DNA from: Ramlibacter sp.
Lineage (GTDB): Bacteria; Pseudomonadota; Gammaproteobacteria; Burkholderiales; Burkholderiaceae_C
Direction: 5' to 3'
Length of the DNA stretch: 64,000 nucleotides
Assembly: GCA_029237735.1 (NCBI GenBank)
Contig: JAQZBU010000038.1
Location: forward strand, 26,147 to 90,146
Below, in pieces: positions 1 through 9,201 of this stretch. The position numbers and the translations under genes are program-made. The notes beneath the pieces are model-generated. The model worked only from the letters and a program-made list of their open reading frames with translations. It made no database searches and was not told where the DNA came from. Each line of letters starts with the position of its first letter. Position 1 is the stretch's first letter.

Positions 1-41
1 GGCCCGGTGCGAAATAGAACCAACCGAAAAGGAGCTACGAC

Positions 42-260
42 ATGACCCAGCAAGCCATCATCCGGGGCGAAGTGTGCTTTCGTGCCGGCGACGGCGTGAT
101 GATGCCGATCCCCCCTGGCCCCGTCGAGATCGAGGTGGCCGATGACAGCGTCACGCTCGGCTGGACCGCCGACGACGGCAGCCTCGGCTCCACGGCGATC
201 ACCCGCGACGAATACGACCGCTATGTGAAGGAAGGCAACATCCGCGTCACCGGTGCCTGA
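42..260 (+). CDS. small acidic hypothetical protein, 72 aa
   Basis: The ATG is preceded by a strong ribosome binding site (AAGGAG, 8 nt upstream), so the start is secure. The product is short and soluble, with no signal peptide or membrane segment, and holds a single cysteine (residue 12). It reads like a small beta-rich domain: a proline patch around residues 23-28 and then alternating charged and hydrophobic residues. I do not recognise a characterised family. It stands alone, followed by about 160 bases before the next gene. No function can be assigned. Confidence 0.75.
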   Translation: MTQQAIIRGEVCFRAGDGVMMPIPPGPVEIEVADDSVTLGWTADDGSLGSTAITRDEYDRYVKEGNIRVTGA

Positions 261-422
261 GCCGTAGACGACAATCAGTTTCAAATACGAGGCTTTGTCC
301 TACAGCTTTCGGCGTCTCGTGGCGCCCGAAAGCGTCAACCCGCACGGTCGAGCCCGCGTTGTTTGGTGGCAGCCCAACCCGGGCAGCTTTCAACTCTTCA
401 ATTGTCTGGAAAGATCGATCCC

Positions 423-809
423 ATGAATAAGCTTCTCGCCATCCTGGCCGCCACGTTCTTCGCGGCTTCCTCCTTCGCCGCTTCGCACACCGGCGCCCCC
501 ATGACGGCTGCTTCGGGCGCCACGCCTGCCGCGTCGGCGGCCGTCGCCAAGGAAATGAAGGCCGATGCCAAGGCCGACGAAAAGGCCGCCAAGGCCAAGG
601 CAGCCGCCGACAAGAAGAAGGCCAAGGCAGACGCCAAGGCTGCCAAGAAGGCCGCGGACGCTGAAAAGAAGGCCGAAAAGGCCGCCGCTGGAGCCAAGGC
701 CACCAAGACCAAGGCTGAGGCCGAAGCCACGAAGGACAAGGCTGTCGCCGGCGCCAAAGCCGACGAGAAGAAGGCTGAAGTCAAGGCCGACGCCGCCACC
801 AAGAAGTAA
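423..809 (+). CDS. secreted lysine/alanine-rich repetitive protein
   Basis: After an N-terminal signal peptide (MNKLLAILAATFFAASSFAA, cleavage near residue 20) the protein is almost entirely Lys, Ala, Glu and Asp, in KAxADxKAAK-like repeats that should form one long charged helix. Such sequences are often annotated as TolA-like or histone-H1-like; that resemblance is compositional and gives no function. An in-frame upstream start at 363 would bury the signal peptide behind 20 extra residues, so I chose 423. The gene is monocistronic and ends at a clear hairpin terminator (828-849). Confidence 0.75.
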   Translation: MNKLLAILAATFFAASSFAASHTGAPMTAASGATPAASAAVAKEMKADAKADEKAAKAKAAADKKKAKADAKAAKKAADAEKKAEKAAAGAKATKTKAEAEATKDKAVAGAKADEKKAEVKADAATKK

Positions 810-827
810 TCCGGCACAACAGCCCTG

Positions 828-849
828 AATGCCCGCTTCGGCGGGCATT
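828..849 (+). terminator. hairpin terminator with TTCG tetraloop
   Basis: A perfect 9-bp stem (AATGCCCGC / GCGGGCATT) closed by TTCG lies 18 bases after the stop of the Lys/Ala-rich gene, followed by CGTGTTTTTGGG. This is the classic shape of an intrinsic terminator with a short T run. Confidence 0.8.
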
Positions 850-866
850 CGTGTTTTTGGGCGCGG

Positions 867-1082
867 TCAGCGAGGGTGGGAAGACTCGCCGGGTGACTCG
901 GGCTTGTCCCGCTCAGCCGTCATCTCGTCGGCCATGGGGAAGTTCTTGAACGGCTGAGCCATCGCGAGATCCCGGGTGGCGAGCCTTCGGGCCCACATCT
1001 CGCACGCGATGTCTTCGTCGTCCCGGTCGTCGAAACGTGCGGCCCAGACTTCGGAAAGAGATTCGGATTTAACGGTGGACAT
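867..1082 (-). CDS. small hypothetical protein, 71 aa
   Basis: The chosen start begins MSTVKSESLSEVW and has GGAGC about 5 bases upstream on the minus strand; longer in-frame versions from 1169 lack such a site. The product is hydrophilic, rich in Asp/Glu/Arg, with one cysteine (residue 28, in DIACEMW) and no membrane segment. It converges on the terminator at 828-849 and diverges from the next gene. Family unknown; possibly a short regulatory or stress protein, but nothing in the sequence proves this. Confidence 0.55.
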   Translation of the reverse strand: MSTVKSESLSEVWAARFDDRDDEDIACEMWARRLATRDLAMAQPFKNFPMADEMTAERDKPESPGESSHPR

Positions 1083-1291
1083 GTTAGCTCCATGTATTGC
1101 TTGCGACGAATAGTAGGCAAGCGATGGGCAAGTGCGCGTAGGACCGAATCGCCAGAATCCTTCATCCAAATCGACACGCGCGCCCGCTGCGCAGGGCTTC
1201 GAGAAGCTCTCGTACGTGCCGGCTCAGCGCGCGCCTACATGATCGGGGTGGACGTCACCCTAGCATCGTCCTTTTTTCAAAGGGAGATGAT

Positions 1292-1549
1292 GTGACCATT
1301 CTCGGAACAATCCTCATCGGTTTCATCGTTGGGCTCATCGCGCGCGCCTTGAAGCCGGGCGATGACAAGCTCGGCCTCATCATGACCACACTGCTGGGTA
1401 TCGCTGGCGCGTTCGTTGCGCGCTACGTCGGAATGGCGATGGGGCTCTATACCGAAGGCGAGGCCGCTGGGTGGATCGCCTCGGTGCTCGGCGCCATCGT
1501 GCTGCTCTTCATCTACGGCCTGGTGCGGGGCCGTTCCAACCGCGTGTGA
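1292..1549 (+). CDS. GlsB/YeaQ/YmgE family stress membrane protein
   Basis: An 85-residue protein with three hydrophobic helices (about residues 3-20, 28-50 and 58-78) separated by glycine-rich turns, typical of the transglycosylase-associated GlsB/YeaQ/YmgE family of small inner-membrane proteins linked to general stress. The start is GTG at 1292 with AGGGAG 5-10 bases upstream. About 200 bases of non-coding DNA separate it from the divergent upstream gene and presumably hold both promoters. The exact role of this family is not settled. Confidence 0.85.
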   Translation: MTILGTILIGFIVGLIARALKPGDDKLGLIMTTLLGIAGAFVARYVGMAMGLYTEGEAAGWIASVLGAIVLLFIYGLVRGRSNRV

Positions 1550-1559
1550 TCGCGGTCTA

Positions 1560-1865
1560 CTACTTCGCGGCGTTGCGCTTGCGGGTAGCAGCCGCCTTCC
1601 TGGCTGAAGCCGACCGTTCCTCGGCCGAGCGTGAGGCCGAAGCGCGACCGCCGAGCATGCCGCCCTTCTTCGAGGGGCCTGTGTCCATCGCCTTGCCCCG
1701 GCCGGACCCGCTCTTCTTGCCACCCCCTGTTTCCTTGTTCACCGTGGCCCAGGCGCGGCTCTCGGCTTCTTCCTTGCTAACGCCGCGCTTCTCGTAGCCT
1801 TCCTCGATGTGCTCGGCCTGGCGTTTCTGCTTGTCCGTGTAGGCGGATTTGTCACCACGTGGCAT
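1560..1865 (-). CDS. small basic protein, plasmid-stabilisation-like annotation
   Basis: About 101 residues, lysine-rich and probably disordered. The first half (MPRGDKSAYTDKQKRQAEHI) matches a short helical motif common in proteobacterial proteins loosely labelled plasmid stabilisation; the second half is a Gly/Ser/Ala/Lys tail ending in repeated AxxRKxAA units, which looks nucleic-acid binding. GGAGG lies 6 bases before the ATG at 1865, so I prefer it to the upstream in-frame start at 1877. It converges on the GlsB-like gene with 10 bases between stops. Function unproven. Confidence 0.7.
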   Translation of the reverse strand: MPRGDKSAYTDKQKRQAEHIEEGYEKRGVSKEEAESRAWATVNKETGGGKKSGSGRGKAMDTGPSKKGGMLGGRASASRSAEERSASARKAAATRKRNAAK

Positions 1866-1943
1866 GTCGACCTCCATGAGTTGGATGATGGTGGCGCGAC
1901 TCTAGGAGGGCACGCCCCGCATCGGTGTCGGATAAACACGCTC

Positions 1944-2798
1944 TCAGTCGTCCGTGTATCCGTACAACCTGGCCGGATTGGCGGCGAACAGTTGAAGGCG
2001 AAACGAGGGCTGGGGCAACCAGTCGAAGAGGCGATCCACCCATTCGGCCGCGTGCACTGTCTCGCGCAAATCGGTGTGGGGCCAGTCGCTGCCCCAGAGC
2101 AATCGTTCGGGGTTCGCGGCAGCCAGCGCACGCACCACTGGCTTCAACGCGCTCTCTTCCACGCCAAGGCGATACGCTCCGGACAGCTTGATCCAGCAGC
2201 GGCCTTGCTCGAGCATGGAAAGCAGTTCCTGCGGGATGCCGCCCGGTGGGGGGAATCCGAAATGATCGATGACGATCGGCAATGCGATGCGGTCGGCCAG
2301 CGCCTGCAGAGGTGCGACGCCGTCCCGCGCCAGATTGACCTGCAGCACCATGTGCCAGCCCCGATCGGCCACGCGGCGCGCGAGTGCCACTGCTTGCTCG
2401 ACCGACAGGACAGCCGGATTGACCAGGTTGAGCCGGAAACCCTTCACGCCGAGCTCATCCATGCGGGCCAATGCGTTTTCATCGACCAGGGGCGACGGCA
2501 CCACCACGCCGCGAAATGCGGGTCCCCCCGCTTCCAGTGCATTGAGCAGCGCACGGTTATCGGTGCCGTACACACTGGGTTGCACCAGCACGGCCCGTTC
2601 GACTCCCAATGCCCGCATCAGCTCGCGATACTGCACCAGCGAACAGGGGTGCGGCGTGTAACCGCGGCCCGGCCAAAGCGGATAGGCGGCCGGGTCACCG
2701 AAGACATGCAGGTGGGTGTCGCAAGCCTTGGCGGGCAGTCGCACCTCGGGTGCGCGCGGCTTTTCGGGCGGTGCCGCGCAGTCAGGTTCGGGATTCAT
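1944..2798 (-). CDS. amidohydrolase, 2-pyrone-4,6-dicarboxylate lactonase-like
   Basis: A 284-residue TIM-barrel metal-dependent hydrolase. Visible motifs are the N-terminal DTHLH metal site (about residue 26), IDHFGFP in the middle and WGSDWPH near the C-terminus with the catalytic Asp. These fit the LigI-like (COG3618) branch that opens lactones of sugar acids or pyrones. Its start lies inside the 3' end of the dehydratase gene (17-base overlap), so the two are translationally coupled. With the dehydratase and the divergent DapA-like aldolase the likely job is sugar-acid or lactone catabolism; the substrate cannot be read from the sequence. Confidence 0.85.
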   Translation of the reverse strand: MNPEPDCAAPPEKPRAPEVRLPAKACDTHLHVFGDPAAYPLWPGRGYTPHPCSLVQYRELMRALGVERAVLVQPSVYGTDNRALLNALEAGGPAFRGVVVPSPLVDENALARMDELGVKGFRLNLVNPAVLSVEQAVALARRVADRGWHMVLQVNLARDGVAPLQALADRIALPIVIDHFGFPPPGGIPQELLSMLEQGRCWIKLSGAYRLGVEESALKPVVRALAAANPERLLWGSDWPHTDLRETVHAAEWVDRLFDWLPQPSFRLQLFAANPARLYGYTDD

Positions 2799-4503
2799 GC
2801 CCGGGGACCAGGAAGTCGAAGTCGCAGCCTTCGTCGGCCTGCAGCACGCTGCGGTGGAACAGCGCCGCGTAGCCCCGCTCGGGGGCAGGCGCCGGGCCGC
2901 TTGCCGGTGTGGTGGCGAGGTCTGCGCGACGGCGGTCAAGCACAGCGGGTTCCACGAGCAGCTCGATGCGGCCATTGGGCACGTCGAGCGAGATCGAATC
3001 GCCATTGCGCACCAGAGCGAGCGGTCCGCCCGCGGCTGCTTCGGGTGTGATGTGCAGGACGATCGTGCCGAACGCCGTTCCACTCATGCGCGCATCGGAG
3101 ATCCGCACCATGTCCTTCACGCCCTGGGTGGCAAGCTTGCGGGGAATCGGCAGGTAGCCGGCCTCTGGCATGCCCGGCGCGCCGATCGGCCCGGCGTTGC
3201 GCAACACCAGTACGTCGGCGGCTGTGACGTCGAGCGCGGGGTCGTCGATGCGCAGCGTCAGGTCTTCCACCGACTCGAACACCACAGCGCGGCCCGTGTG
3301 CGTCATCAGCGCGGCGGACGCCGCAGACTGCTTGATGATCGCACCACGCGGGGCGAGGTTGCCGTGCAGCACCGCCATGCTGCCGCGCGGGCTGATGGGC
3401 GCCGATCGGGGACGAATGACAGTCTGGCCTTTCACCATCTCCGCGCCGTCGGCGTAGTCGCGCAGCGTGCCGCCGGTGACGGTGGGCGCGTCCAGGTCGA
3501 GGAAATCGCCCAGCTCGCGCAGCAGGCGCGGCATGGCGCCGGCCCAATGGAAATGCTCCATGTAGTGGTCGCCGGAGGGCTTCAGGTCTACCAGCACGGG
3601 CACCTCGCGGCCCAGCCGGTCGAACTCCGCCAGGTCGAGCTTGATGCCGCAGCGGCCCGCCGCGGCCGTGAGATGAATCAGGCCGTTGGTCGAGCCGCCC
3701 AGCGCCTGCAGCACGACCATCGCATTGCGAAAGGAAGCGGGCGTCATCAATGCCGTGGCGCACGGGGCTTGCGCCGTTGCGAGTGCGACGGCCTCTTTGC
3801 CGGTGGCTTCGGCACAGCGAAGGCGATCTGCGTGCGTAGCCGGGATGGAAGCGGAGCCCGGCAGCGCCAAACCCATCGCCTCGACCAGGCAGGCCATCGT
3901 GCTGGCCGTTCCCATCACCATGCAGGTGCCGGCCGTGGGCGCGAGGCGCTCGTTGATCGCCTCGATCTCGCCGGCGCCGATGCGGCCACCGCGGAAGTCG
4001 CTCCACAGCCGCCGGCAATCGGTGCAAGCGCCCAGCTGCTCACCCTGATAGTTACCCACGAGCATGGGGCCGACGGGGATGAGGATGGTGGGCACGTCGG
4101 CCGAAGCAGCGGCCATCATCTGCGCGGGAATGGTCTTGTCACAGCCACCGATCAGCACCACCGAATCCATCGGTTGCGCGCGGATCATCTCCTCGGTGTC
4201 CATCGCCATCAGGTTGCGCAGGAACATGCTGGTGGGATGCGCGAACGACTCGTGAATCGAGATGGTCGGGAACTCCATCGGCAGGCCGCCCGCGAGCATC
4301 ACACCGCGCTTGATCGCTTCCACAAGCTTGGGCACGTTTCCATGGCAGGCGTTGTAGTCGCTGAAGGTGTTGGCGATGCCCACCAGCGGCCGGTTCAACG
4401 CATCGTCCGACAGGCCCATCGCCTTGACGAACGCCTTGCGCAGGAAGAGCGAGAAGTCGGGATCGCCGTAGGAGGTGAGGCCCTTGCGCATGCCTTGTGT
4501 CAT
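2782..4503 (-). CDS. IlvD/Edd family dehydratase, probably sugar-acid specific
   Basis: At 573 residues this is full length for the IlvD/Edd family of Fe-S dehydratases. It has the signature GGCDKTIPA (about residues 118-126), the Fe-S ligand region around GACTDC, and TAGTCMVMGTASTM in the middle. Sequence style and context (lactonase-like hydrolase downstream, DapA-like aldolase divergent) favour an aldonate dehydratase such as arabinonate or xylonate dehydratase over the branched-chain amino-acid enzyme. It would convert a sugar acid to a 2-keto-3-deoxy acid in the cytoplasm. It shares a 93-base divergent promoter region with the aldolase gene. Confidence 0.85.
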   Translation of the reverse strand: MTQGMRKGLTSYGDPDFSLFLRKAFVKAMGLSDDALNRPLVGIANTFSDYNACHGNVPKLVEAIKRGVMLAGGLPMEFPTISIHESFAHPTSMFLRNLMAMDTEEMIRAQPMDSVVLIGGCDKTIPAQMMAAASADVPTILIPVGPMLVGNYQGEQLGACTDCRRLWSDFRGGRIGAGEIEAINERLAPTAGTCMVMGTASTMACLVEAMGLALPGSASIPATHADRLRCAEATGKEAVALATAQAPCATALMTPASFRNAMVVLQALGGSTNGLIHLTAAAGRCGIKLDLAEFDRLGREVPVLVDLKPSGDHYMEHFHWAGAMPRLLRELGDFLDLDAPTVTGGTLRDYADGAEMVKGQTVIRPRSAPISPRGSMAVLHGNLAPRGAIIKQSAASAALMTHTGRAVVFESVEDLTLRIDDPALDVTAADVLVLRNAGPIGAPGMPEAGYLPIPRKLATQGVKDMVRISDARMSGTAFGTIVLHITPEAAAGGPLALVRNGDSISLDVPNGRIELLVEPAVLDRRRADLATTPASGPAPAPERGYAALFHRSVLQADEGCDFDFLVPGHESRT

Positions 4504-4596
4504 GTCGTTCTTTCATGGAGCCCGTCTAGGGAAACGGGCGGGTTGCACTGCGTCTATTATTGGGCGTTCCCGAGCACCCATAGCCCAAGGAAAACC
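4504..4596. promoter_or_regulatory. divergent promoter region of the sugar-acid genes
   Basis: This 93-base gap separates the divergent dehydratase and DapA-like genes. It holds a -10-like TATTAT at 4555-4560 and a short inverted repeat CCCGT / ACGGG (4531-4548). No regulator gene lies next to it and I see no recognised operator. Confidence 0.35.
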
Positions 4597-5535
4597 ATGC
4601 TGTTGACTTCCGATGTACGGGGCGTGCTGCCCATCGCCCCCACCCCCTTTTTCGACGACGGGAAAATCGACACCGCGTCGATCGACCGGCTGATGGACTT
4701 CTACCTGTCCATCGGCGCCACCGGAGTTACCGTGCTGGGCCAGCTAGGCGAGGCGCCCAAGCTCGAGCACACCGAATCCGTCGCGATCGCCAAGCAGGTG
4801 ATCGCTCGTTTCGGCAAGCTGCCCGTGGTGGTCGGCGTGTCCGCGCCGGGCTTCGCCGCCATGAGGGCGCTGACGCAAGAAGTGATGGACGCGGGTGCCG
4901 CGGGCGTCATGATCGCGCCGCCCAACACCTTGCGCACCGACGACCAGATCGTCGGCTACTACAAGCAGGCCGCCGACGCGATCGGCGCGGACGTGCCCTT
5001 CGTGTTGCAGGACTACCCGCTCACGTTCACGGTGCAGATGACGCCGGGCGTCATACGCCGGATCGTCATGGACCTGCCGTCGTGCGTGATGCTCAAGCAC
5101 GAGGATTGGCCCGGTCTGGAAAAAATCTCCCTGCTGCGCGGCTTCGAGCGCGACGGCTCGATGCGCCACATCTCCATCCTCTGCGGCAACAATGGGCTGT
5201 TTCTCGATTACGAGATGGAGCGAGGCGCCGACGGCGCGAACACCGGCTACGCATTCCCCGACATGCTGTGCGACATGGTGCGCCTTGCCGCGGCCGGCCA
5301 GCGCGAAGCGGCGCACGACCTGTTCGACGCACACCTACCCTTGCTGCGCTACGAGCAGCAACCGGGCGTCGGCCTTGCGGTGCGCAAGTACATCATGATG
5401 CGGCGCGGCCTGCTAACAAGTGCCGCGCAGCGCAAGCCTGCCGCGCCATTGACTGTGGCGGCCCGCGAGGAAGTGGAACATCTGCTGGCGCGCCTGGCGC
5501 GACACGATTCGCGGGCGAAGTTGGCTGCGGTGTAG
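4597..5535 (+). CDS. dihydrodipicolinate synthase/N-acetylneuraminate lyase family aldolase
   Basis: A 312-residue (beta/alpha)8 class I aldolase of the DapA family. The Schiff-base lysine sits in VMLKHEDWP (about residue 168), with the conserved tyrosine in LQDYPL upstream. DapA proper is about 290 residues and has different substrate-loop residues, and the gene is divergent from a sugar-acid dehydratase, so I infer cleavage or dehydration of a 2-keto-3-deoxy sugar acid rather than lysine synthesis. The start at 4597 follows CCAAGG, about 7 bases upstream. Confidence 0.85.
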   Translation: MLLTSDVRGVLPIAPTPFFDDGKIDTASIDRLMDFYLSIGATGVTVLGQLGEAPKLEHTESVAIAKQVIARFGKLPVVVGVSAPGFAAMRALTQEVMDAGAAGVMIAPPNTLRTDDQIVGYYKQAADAIGADVPFVLQDYPLTFTVQMTPGVIRRIVMDLPSCVMLKHEDWPGLEKISLLRGFERDGSMRHISILCGNNGLFLDYEMERGADGANTGYAFPDMLCDMVRLAAAGQREAAHDLFDAHLPLLRYEQQPGVGLAVRKYIMMRRGLLTSAAQRKPAAPLTVAAREEVEHLLARLARHDSRAKLAAV

Positions 5536-5672
5536 CGCCTGCCGGGACGCGAAGCGCCCGCCAACAACTTTGCGAGACGCAACCGTGCAAGCCCGACACG
5601 GCTGTCACCTTGCGCCCCGTCAAGGAACGTGACGTCGCCCGCGCCTACAGTCAACCGCATGAGGCAACTCCC

Positions 5673-6566
5673 ATGCTGATCCTCGCCCTCCCCGGCGCGG
5701 GCCGCCTTGCGGCGCTGCTCGCCGCCGAGCTCGACGCCGACTGGAGCGAACTCGCGCTGCACCGCTTCCCCGACGGCGAATCGCTGGTGCGCATCGACAC
5801 GCCCGTGAAGGGCCGCTACGTGGTGCTGGCCGCGAACCTGCGCCACCCCGACGAGAAGACGCTGCCCCTCGTGTTCGCCGCCGACGCCGCACGCGATCTA
5901 GGCGCGGCGCAGGTTGGCCTGGTCGCGCCCTACCTGCCGTACATGCGGCAGGACCGGCGCTTCAATCCAGGCGAGGCCGTCACTTCGCGCAGCTTCGCCC
6001 GCGTGTTGTCCTCCTGCTTCGACTTCCTGGTGACGGTCGATCCGCACCTGCACCGCTGGCACAGCCTTGCCGAGCTGTACCCCATCCGCACCGCGGCCGT
6101 CGCCTCGGCGCCGGCCATCGCGCGCTGGCTGCGCCGTCATGCCAGCAACGCACTCCTGGTCGGCCCCGATGCCGAGAGCGAGCAATGGGTGGCCGAAGTC
6201 GCCGGCCTCGCCGACGTGCCCTGGACGGTGATGGCCAAGACCCGGCGCGGCGACCGCGACGTAGGTGTCAAGCTTGCTGCCCGCGGCCCGTGGCCGGGGC
6301 GCGTGCCGGTGTTGCTGGACGACATCGTGTCCACCGGCGGGACGCTGCTGGCCGCCACCGCCGCCCTGCGCGCGGCGGGCCTGCCGCCGCCCGCTTGCAT
6401 TGCGGTGCACGCCTTGTTCGACGCCGATGCGCTGTGGCGCCTGATGGAAGCCGGGGTGCGCCAGGTCATCACTTGCGACAGCGTTCCCCACCTCACCAAT
6501 GCCATCGCCCTCACACCGCTCATCGCCAGTGCGGTGCGCTCGATGGCCGCAAAGAGATCCCCATGA
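5673..6566 (+). CDS. ribose-phosphate diphosphokinase family protein
   Basis: 297 residues of the PRPP synthetase fold. Visible are the N-terminal HRFPDGESLVRI segment, the catalytic flexible loop YMRQDRRFNPGEAVTSR, the VDPHLHR metal site and the PRPP-binding loop DDIVSTGGTL. It would make 5-phosphoribosyl diphosphate from ribose 5-phosphate and ATP. It is shorter than the housekeeping bacterial enzyme (about 315 aa) and sits outside any nucleotide operon, so it is probably a second, archaeal-style paralogue. Its stop overlaps the next start (ATGA), so the two genes are coupled. Confidence 0.85.
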   Translation: MLILALPGAGRLAALLAAELDADWSELALHRFPDGESLVRIDTPVKGRYVVLAANLRHPDEKTLPLVFAADAARDLGAAQVGLVAPYLPYMRQDRRFNPGEAVTSRSFARVLSSCFDFLVTVDPHLHRWHSLAELYPIRTAAVASAPAIARWLRRHASNALLVGPDAESEQWVAEVAGLADVPWTVMAKTRRGDRDVGVKLAARGPWPGRVPVLLDDIVSTGGTLLAATAALRAAGLPPPACIAVHALFDADALWRLMEAGVRQVITCDSVPHLTNAIALTPLIASAVRSMAAKRSP

Positions 6567-7156
6567 CGCCAAAGAACATCCTCCTCATCCAGGGCCATCC
6601 CGACACGATTGCACCGCATCTGTGCCACACACTCGCCGACGCGTACGCCGAGGGGGCGCGGCAGGCGGGCCACGACGTGCGGACGACGAACGTTGCCGCG
6701 CTCGACTTCCCGATCCTGCGCAGCCAGCAGGCCTGGGAAGAGGCCGAACTGCCGCCCGCGCTTCGGCAGGCGCAGGACGACATGCTATGGGCGGGGCACA
6801 TCGTGCTGTTCTTCCCCTTGTGGCTAGGCGACATGCCCGCGCTGCTCAAGGGCTTCCTCGAACAGGTCATGCGCCCTGGCTTCGCTTTCGGGCGCGAGAG
6901 CGGCAGCTCGCCGTTCACCCAGAAGAAACTCAAGGGCCGCTCCGCGCGTGTTGTCGTCACCATGGGCATGCCCTCGCTCGTGTACCGCTGGTATTTCCGG
7001 GCTCACAGTGTCAAGTCGCTGGAGCGCAGCATCCTGGGTTTTGTCGGCATCGCGCCCGTGCATGAAACGCTGGTGGGCATGGTCGGCGATATGAAGCCGG
7101 ACGCCGCCGCCGAATGGATGGGCAAGTTACGGCGGCTGGGCCGTGAGGCAGACTGA
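6563..7156 (+). CDS. flavodoxin-fold NAD(P)H:quinone oxidoreductase family protein
   Basis: 197 residues of the flavodoxin-like WrbA/MdaB/KefF superfamily. It begins with KNILLIQGHPD (flavin phosphate loop), has FFPLWLGDMPALLKGFLEQV (the FMN/FAD-contacting W-x-P-A region) near residue 90, and MGMPSLVYRWYF later. It should bind FMN or FAD and reduce a quinone or small electrophile with NAD(P)H in the cytoplasm. It overlaps the PRPP synthetase-like gene by four bases (ATGA). The pairing suggests co-expression but not an obvious shared pathway. Confidence 0.8.
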   Translation: MTPKNILLIQGHPDTIAPHLCHTLADAYAEGARQAGHDVRTTNVAALDFPILRSQQAWEEAELPPALRQAQDDMLWAGHIVLFFPLWLGDMPALLKGFLEQVMRPGFAFGRESGSSPFTQKKLKGRSARVVVTMGMPSLVYRWYFRAHSVKSLERSILGFVGIAPVHETLVGMVGDMKPDAAAEWMGKLRRLGREAD

Positions 7157-7260
7157 AGCGCGGCCGCAACGCAGCTGTAGGATAACGCCGCTTATGCCCC
7201 CAAAGGCGTCGGTGCATCGCCATAATCGCCGAGGAGATACATACCCAAAGCAGCCCGACC

Positions 7261-9183
7261 TTGCCCGCAGCCACGCCTACCCTGAGCCCAACCTCCGCCG
7301 CGCATGCGGCGCTGGATGACCGCTTCCAGATGCTGATCGAGGGTGTCGTCGATTACGGCATCTTCTTGCTCGACCCGGACGGCCACGTGATGTCCTGGAA
7401 CAGCGGCGCCGAGCGACTCAAGGGCTATCGGCGCGACGAGATCATAGGTAAACATTTCTCCATCTTCTACCCGCCCGAGGCCAACGCGACCGGCTGGCCA
7501 CAGGAAGAACTGCGGCGTGCGCGTGAGGGGGGCCGCTTCGAGGACGAGGGCTGGCGCGTGCGCAAGGACGGCACACTGTTCTGGGCCAACGTGATCATCA
7601 CCGCCGCGCATGGGGCCGACGGAACGCTGACGGGCTACGTCAAGATCACCCGGGACCTCACCGAACGCCGCCGCCACGAAGAGGAATTGCGCGAGAGCGA
7701 GGAGCGCTTCCGGTTGCTGGTCGAGAGCGTGCGTGACTATGCGATCTTCATGCTCGATACGGAGGGCATCGTGCGCAGCTGGAACGCCGGCGCGCAGGCG
7801 CTCAAGGGCTACACCGCCGGCGAGATCATCGGGCGTCACTTCAGCTCGTTCTACACGCCGCAGGACCAGCAGGAGTGCAAGCCGGACACCGAGCTGCGAA
7901 CCGCGCGCGCCAATGGCCGGGTGGAAGACGAAGGCTGGCGCGTGCGAAAGGACGGCACGCTGTTCTGGGCCAACGTGGTCATCACCGCCGTATATGGCGC
8001 GAGCGGAGATTTGCTCGGCTACGCGAAGGTCACGCGCGACATGACGCAGCGCCGCCGCCTGGAAGAGCTGGAGCGCTCCAGCCAGCGGATGAACGAGTTC
8101 CTCGCAATGCTCGCGCACGAGCTGCGCAACCCGCTCGCGCCGATGCGCAACGCCATCACGGTGATGCAGCTCGAGCCGATCGCCAGCGCCGCGTTGCGCG
8201 ATTGCCGCGACATCCTCGATCGCCAGCTCACCCACGTGACCCGGCTGGTCGACGACCTGCTGGACGTCGGCCGCTTGGCCACCGGCAAGATCAAGCTGCG
8301 CCGGCAGCTGTACCGCGTGGACGAGATCGTGGCCCGCAGCGTCGAGACGGTGCGTCCCATGATTCAGGCCCGCGGCCACGCATTCGAGGTCGACCAGCCG
8401 CCAGCGGCCGTGCATGTCAACGCGGACGCGACCCGCCTTTCCCAGGTGCTGCAAAACCTGCTGTTGAACGCGGCGAAATTTACCCCCGACGGCGGGCGGA
8501 TCGGCCTCGACGTTGCCACCGAAGGCGGCTTCGTGGCGATCTCGGTCACCGACAACGGACGTGGGATCGACGCAGCTGACCTCGAACGCGTCTTCGGCCT
8601 CTTCGTGCAGGGCGACAACGGCACACCGAACGAAAGCGGCCTGGGCATCGGCCTCACGCTCGCACGGTCGCTTACGGAAATGCACGGCGGAAGGCTGGAT
8701 GCGACGAGCCCGGGGCGCGGAATGGGAACCACTTTCACGGTGCGCCTGCCGCTGGTCAACATGACTTCAGACGGCGACGACGCACCGCAAGCCGAGCGCG
8801 GCCCATCGACGGGACGTCGGGTGCTGGTGGTGGACGACAACCGCGATGCCGCCGACAGCACCATCACCATCCTGCGGCTGCTGGGCCACCAGGCCGAGTG
8901 CGCCTACAACGGCCGCGAGGCGCTGGAAGCGGCGCGGCGATTCCCGGCGGACGTTGTGCTGCTTGATCTCGCGATGCCGGACATGGATGGCTTCGAAACC
9001 CTCAAGCTGCTGCGCGGGCTACCGGGCCTCGAGAACGTCTACGCCATCGCAATGACCGGCTACGGCAGCGGCGACGATCGGCGGCGCACGACATCAGCCG
9101 GTTTCAACGCGCATCTCACCAAGCCCGTGGAGCTGGGTGCCCTGATCGCGTTGCTGAATGAAGTCAAGCCGGCAGGGACGTGA
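7261..9183 (+). CDS. hybrid sensor histidine kinase, PAS-PAS-HisKA-HATPase-REC
   Basis: 640 residues: two closely related PAS domains (about 20-145 and 150-270, sharing the WRVRKDGTLFWANV motif, so probably a tandem duplication), HisKA with the phospho-acceptor in MLAHELRNPLAPM (about 280), a HATPase with LLLNAAKFTP and DNGRGID, and a C-terminal receiver (about 515-635) with VVDDNRD, phospho-Asp in LLDLAMPDMDG and KPVELG. There is no membrane segment, so it is a cytoplasmic sensor, perhaps of redox or light through PAS. The start codon is uncertain: TTG at 7261 has no good ribosome site and no ATG precedes it in frame. No partner output protein is adjacent. Confidence 0.85.
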   Translation: MPAATPTLSPTSAAHAALDDRFQMLIEGVVDYGIFLLDPDGHVMSWNSGAERLKGYRRDEIIGKHFSIFYPPEANATGWPQEELRRAREGGRFEDEGWRVRKDGTLFWANVIITAAHGADGTLTGYVKITRDLTERRRHEEELRESEERFRLLVESVRDYAIFMLDTEGIVRSWNAGAQALKGYTAGEIIGRHFSSFYTPQDQQECKPDTELRTARANGRVEDEGWRVRKDGTLFWANVVITAVYGASGDLLGYAKVTRDMTQRRRLEELERSSQRMNEFLAMLAHELRNPLAPMRNAITVMQLEPIASAALRDCRDILDRQLTHVTRLVDDLLDVGRLATGKIKLRRQLYRVDEIVARSVETVRPMIQARGHAFEVDQPPAAVHVNADATRLSQVLQNLLLNAAKFTPDGGRIGLDVATEGGFVAISVTDNGRGIDAADLERVFGLFVQGDNGTPNESGLGIGLTLARSLTEMHGGRLDATSPGRGMGTTFTVRLPLVNMTSDGDDAPQAERGPSTGRRVLVVDDNRDAADSTITILRLLGHQAECAYNGREALEAARRFPADVVLLDLAMPDMDGFETLKLLRGLPGLENVYAIAMTGYGSGDDRRRTTSAGFNAHLTKPVELGALIALLNEVKPAGT

Positions 9184-9201
9184 CTGTCGGACGTTTGTGT
9201 G

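Noticed and set aside
2716..4596. Plus-strand extension upstream of the DapA-like aldolase
   Set aside because: It runs antisense through the dehydratase gene. The aldolase has its own ATG at 4597 and a family-typical N-terminus there.
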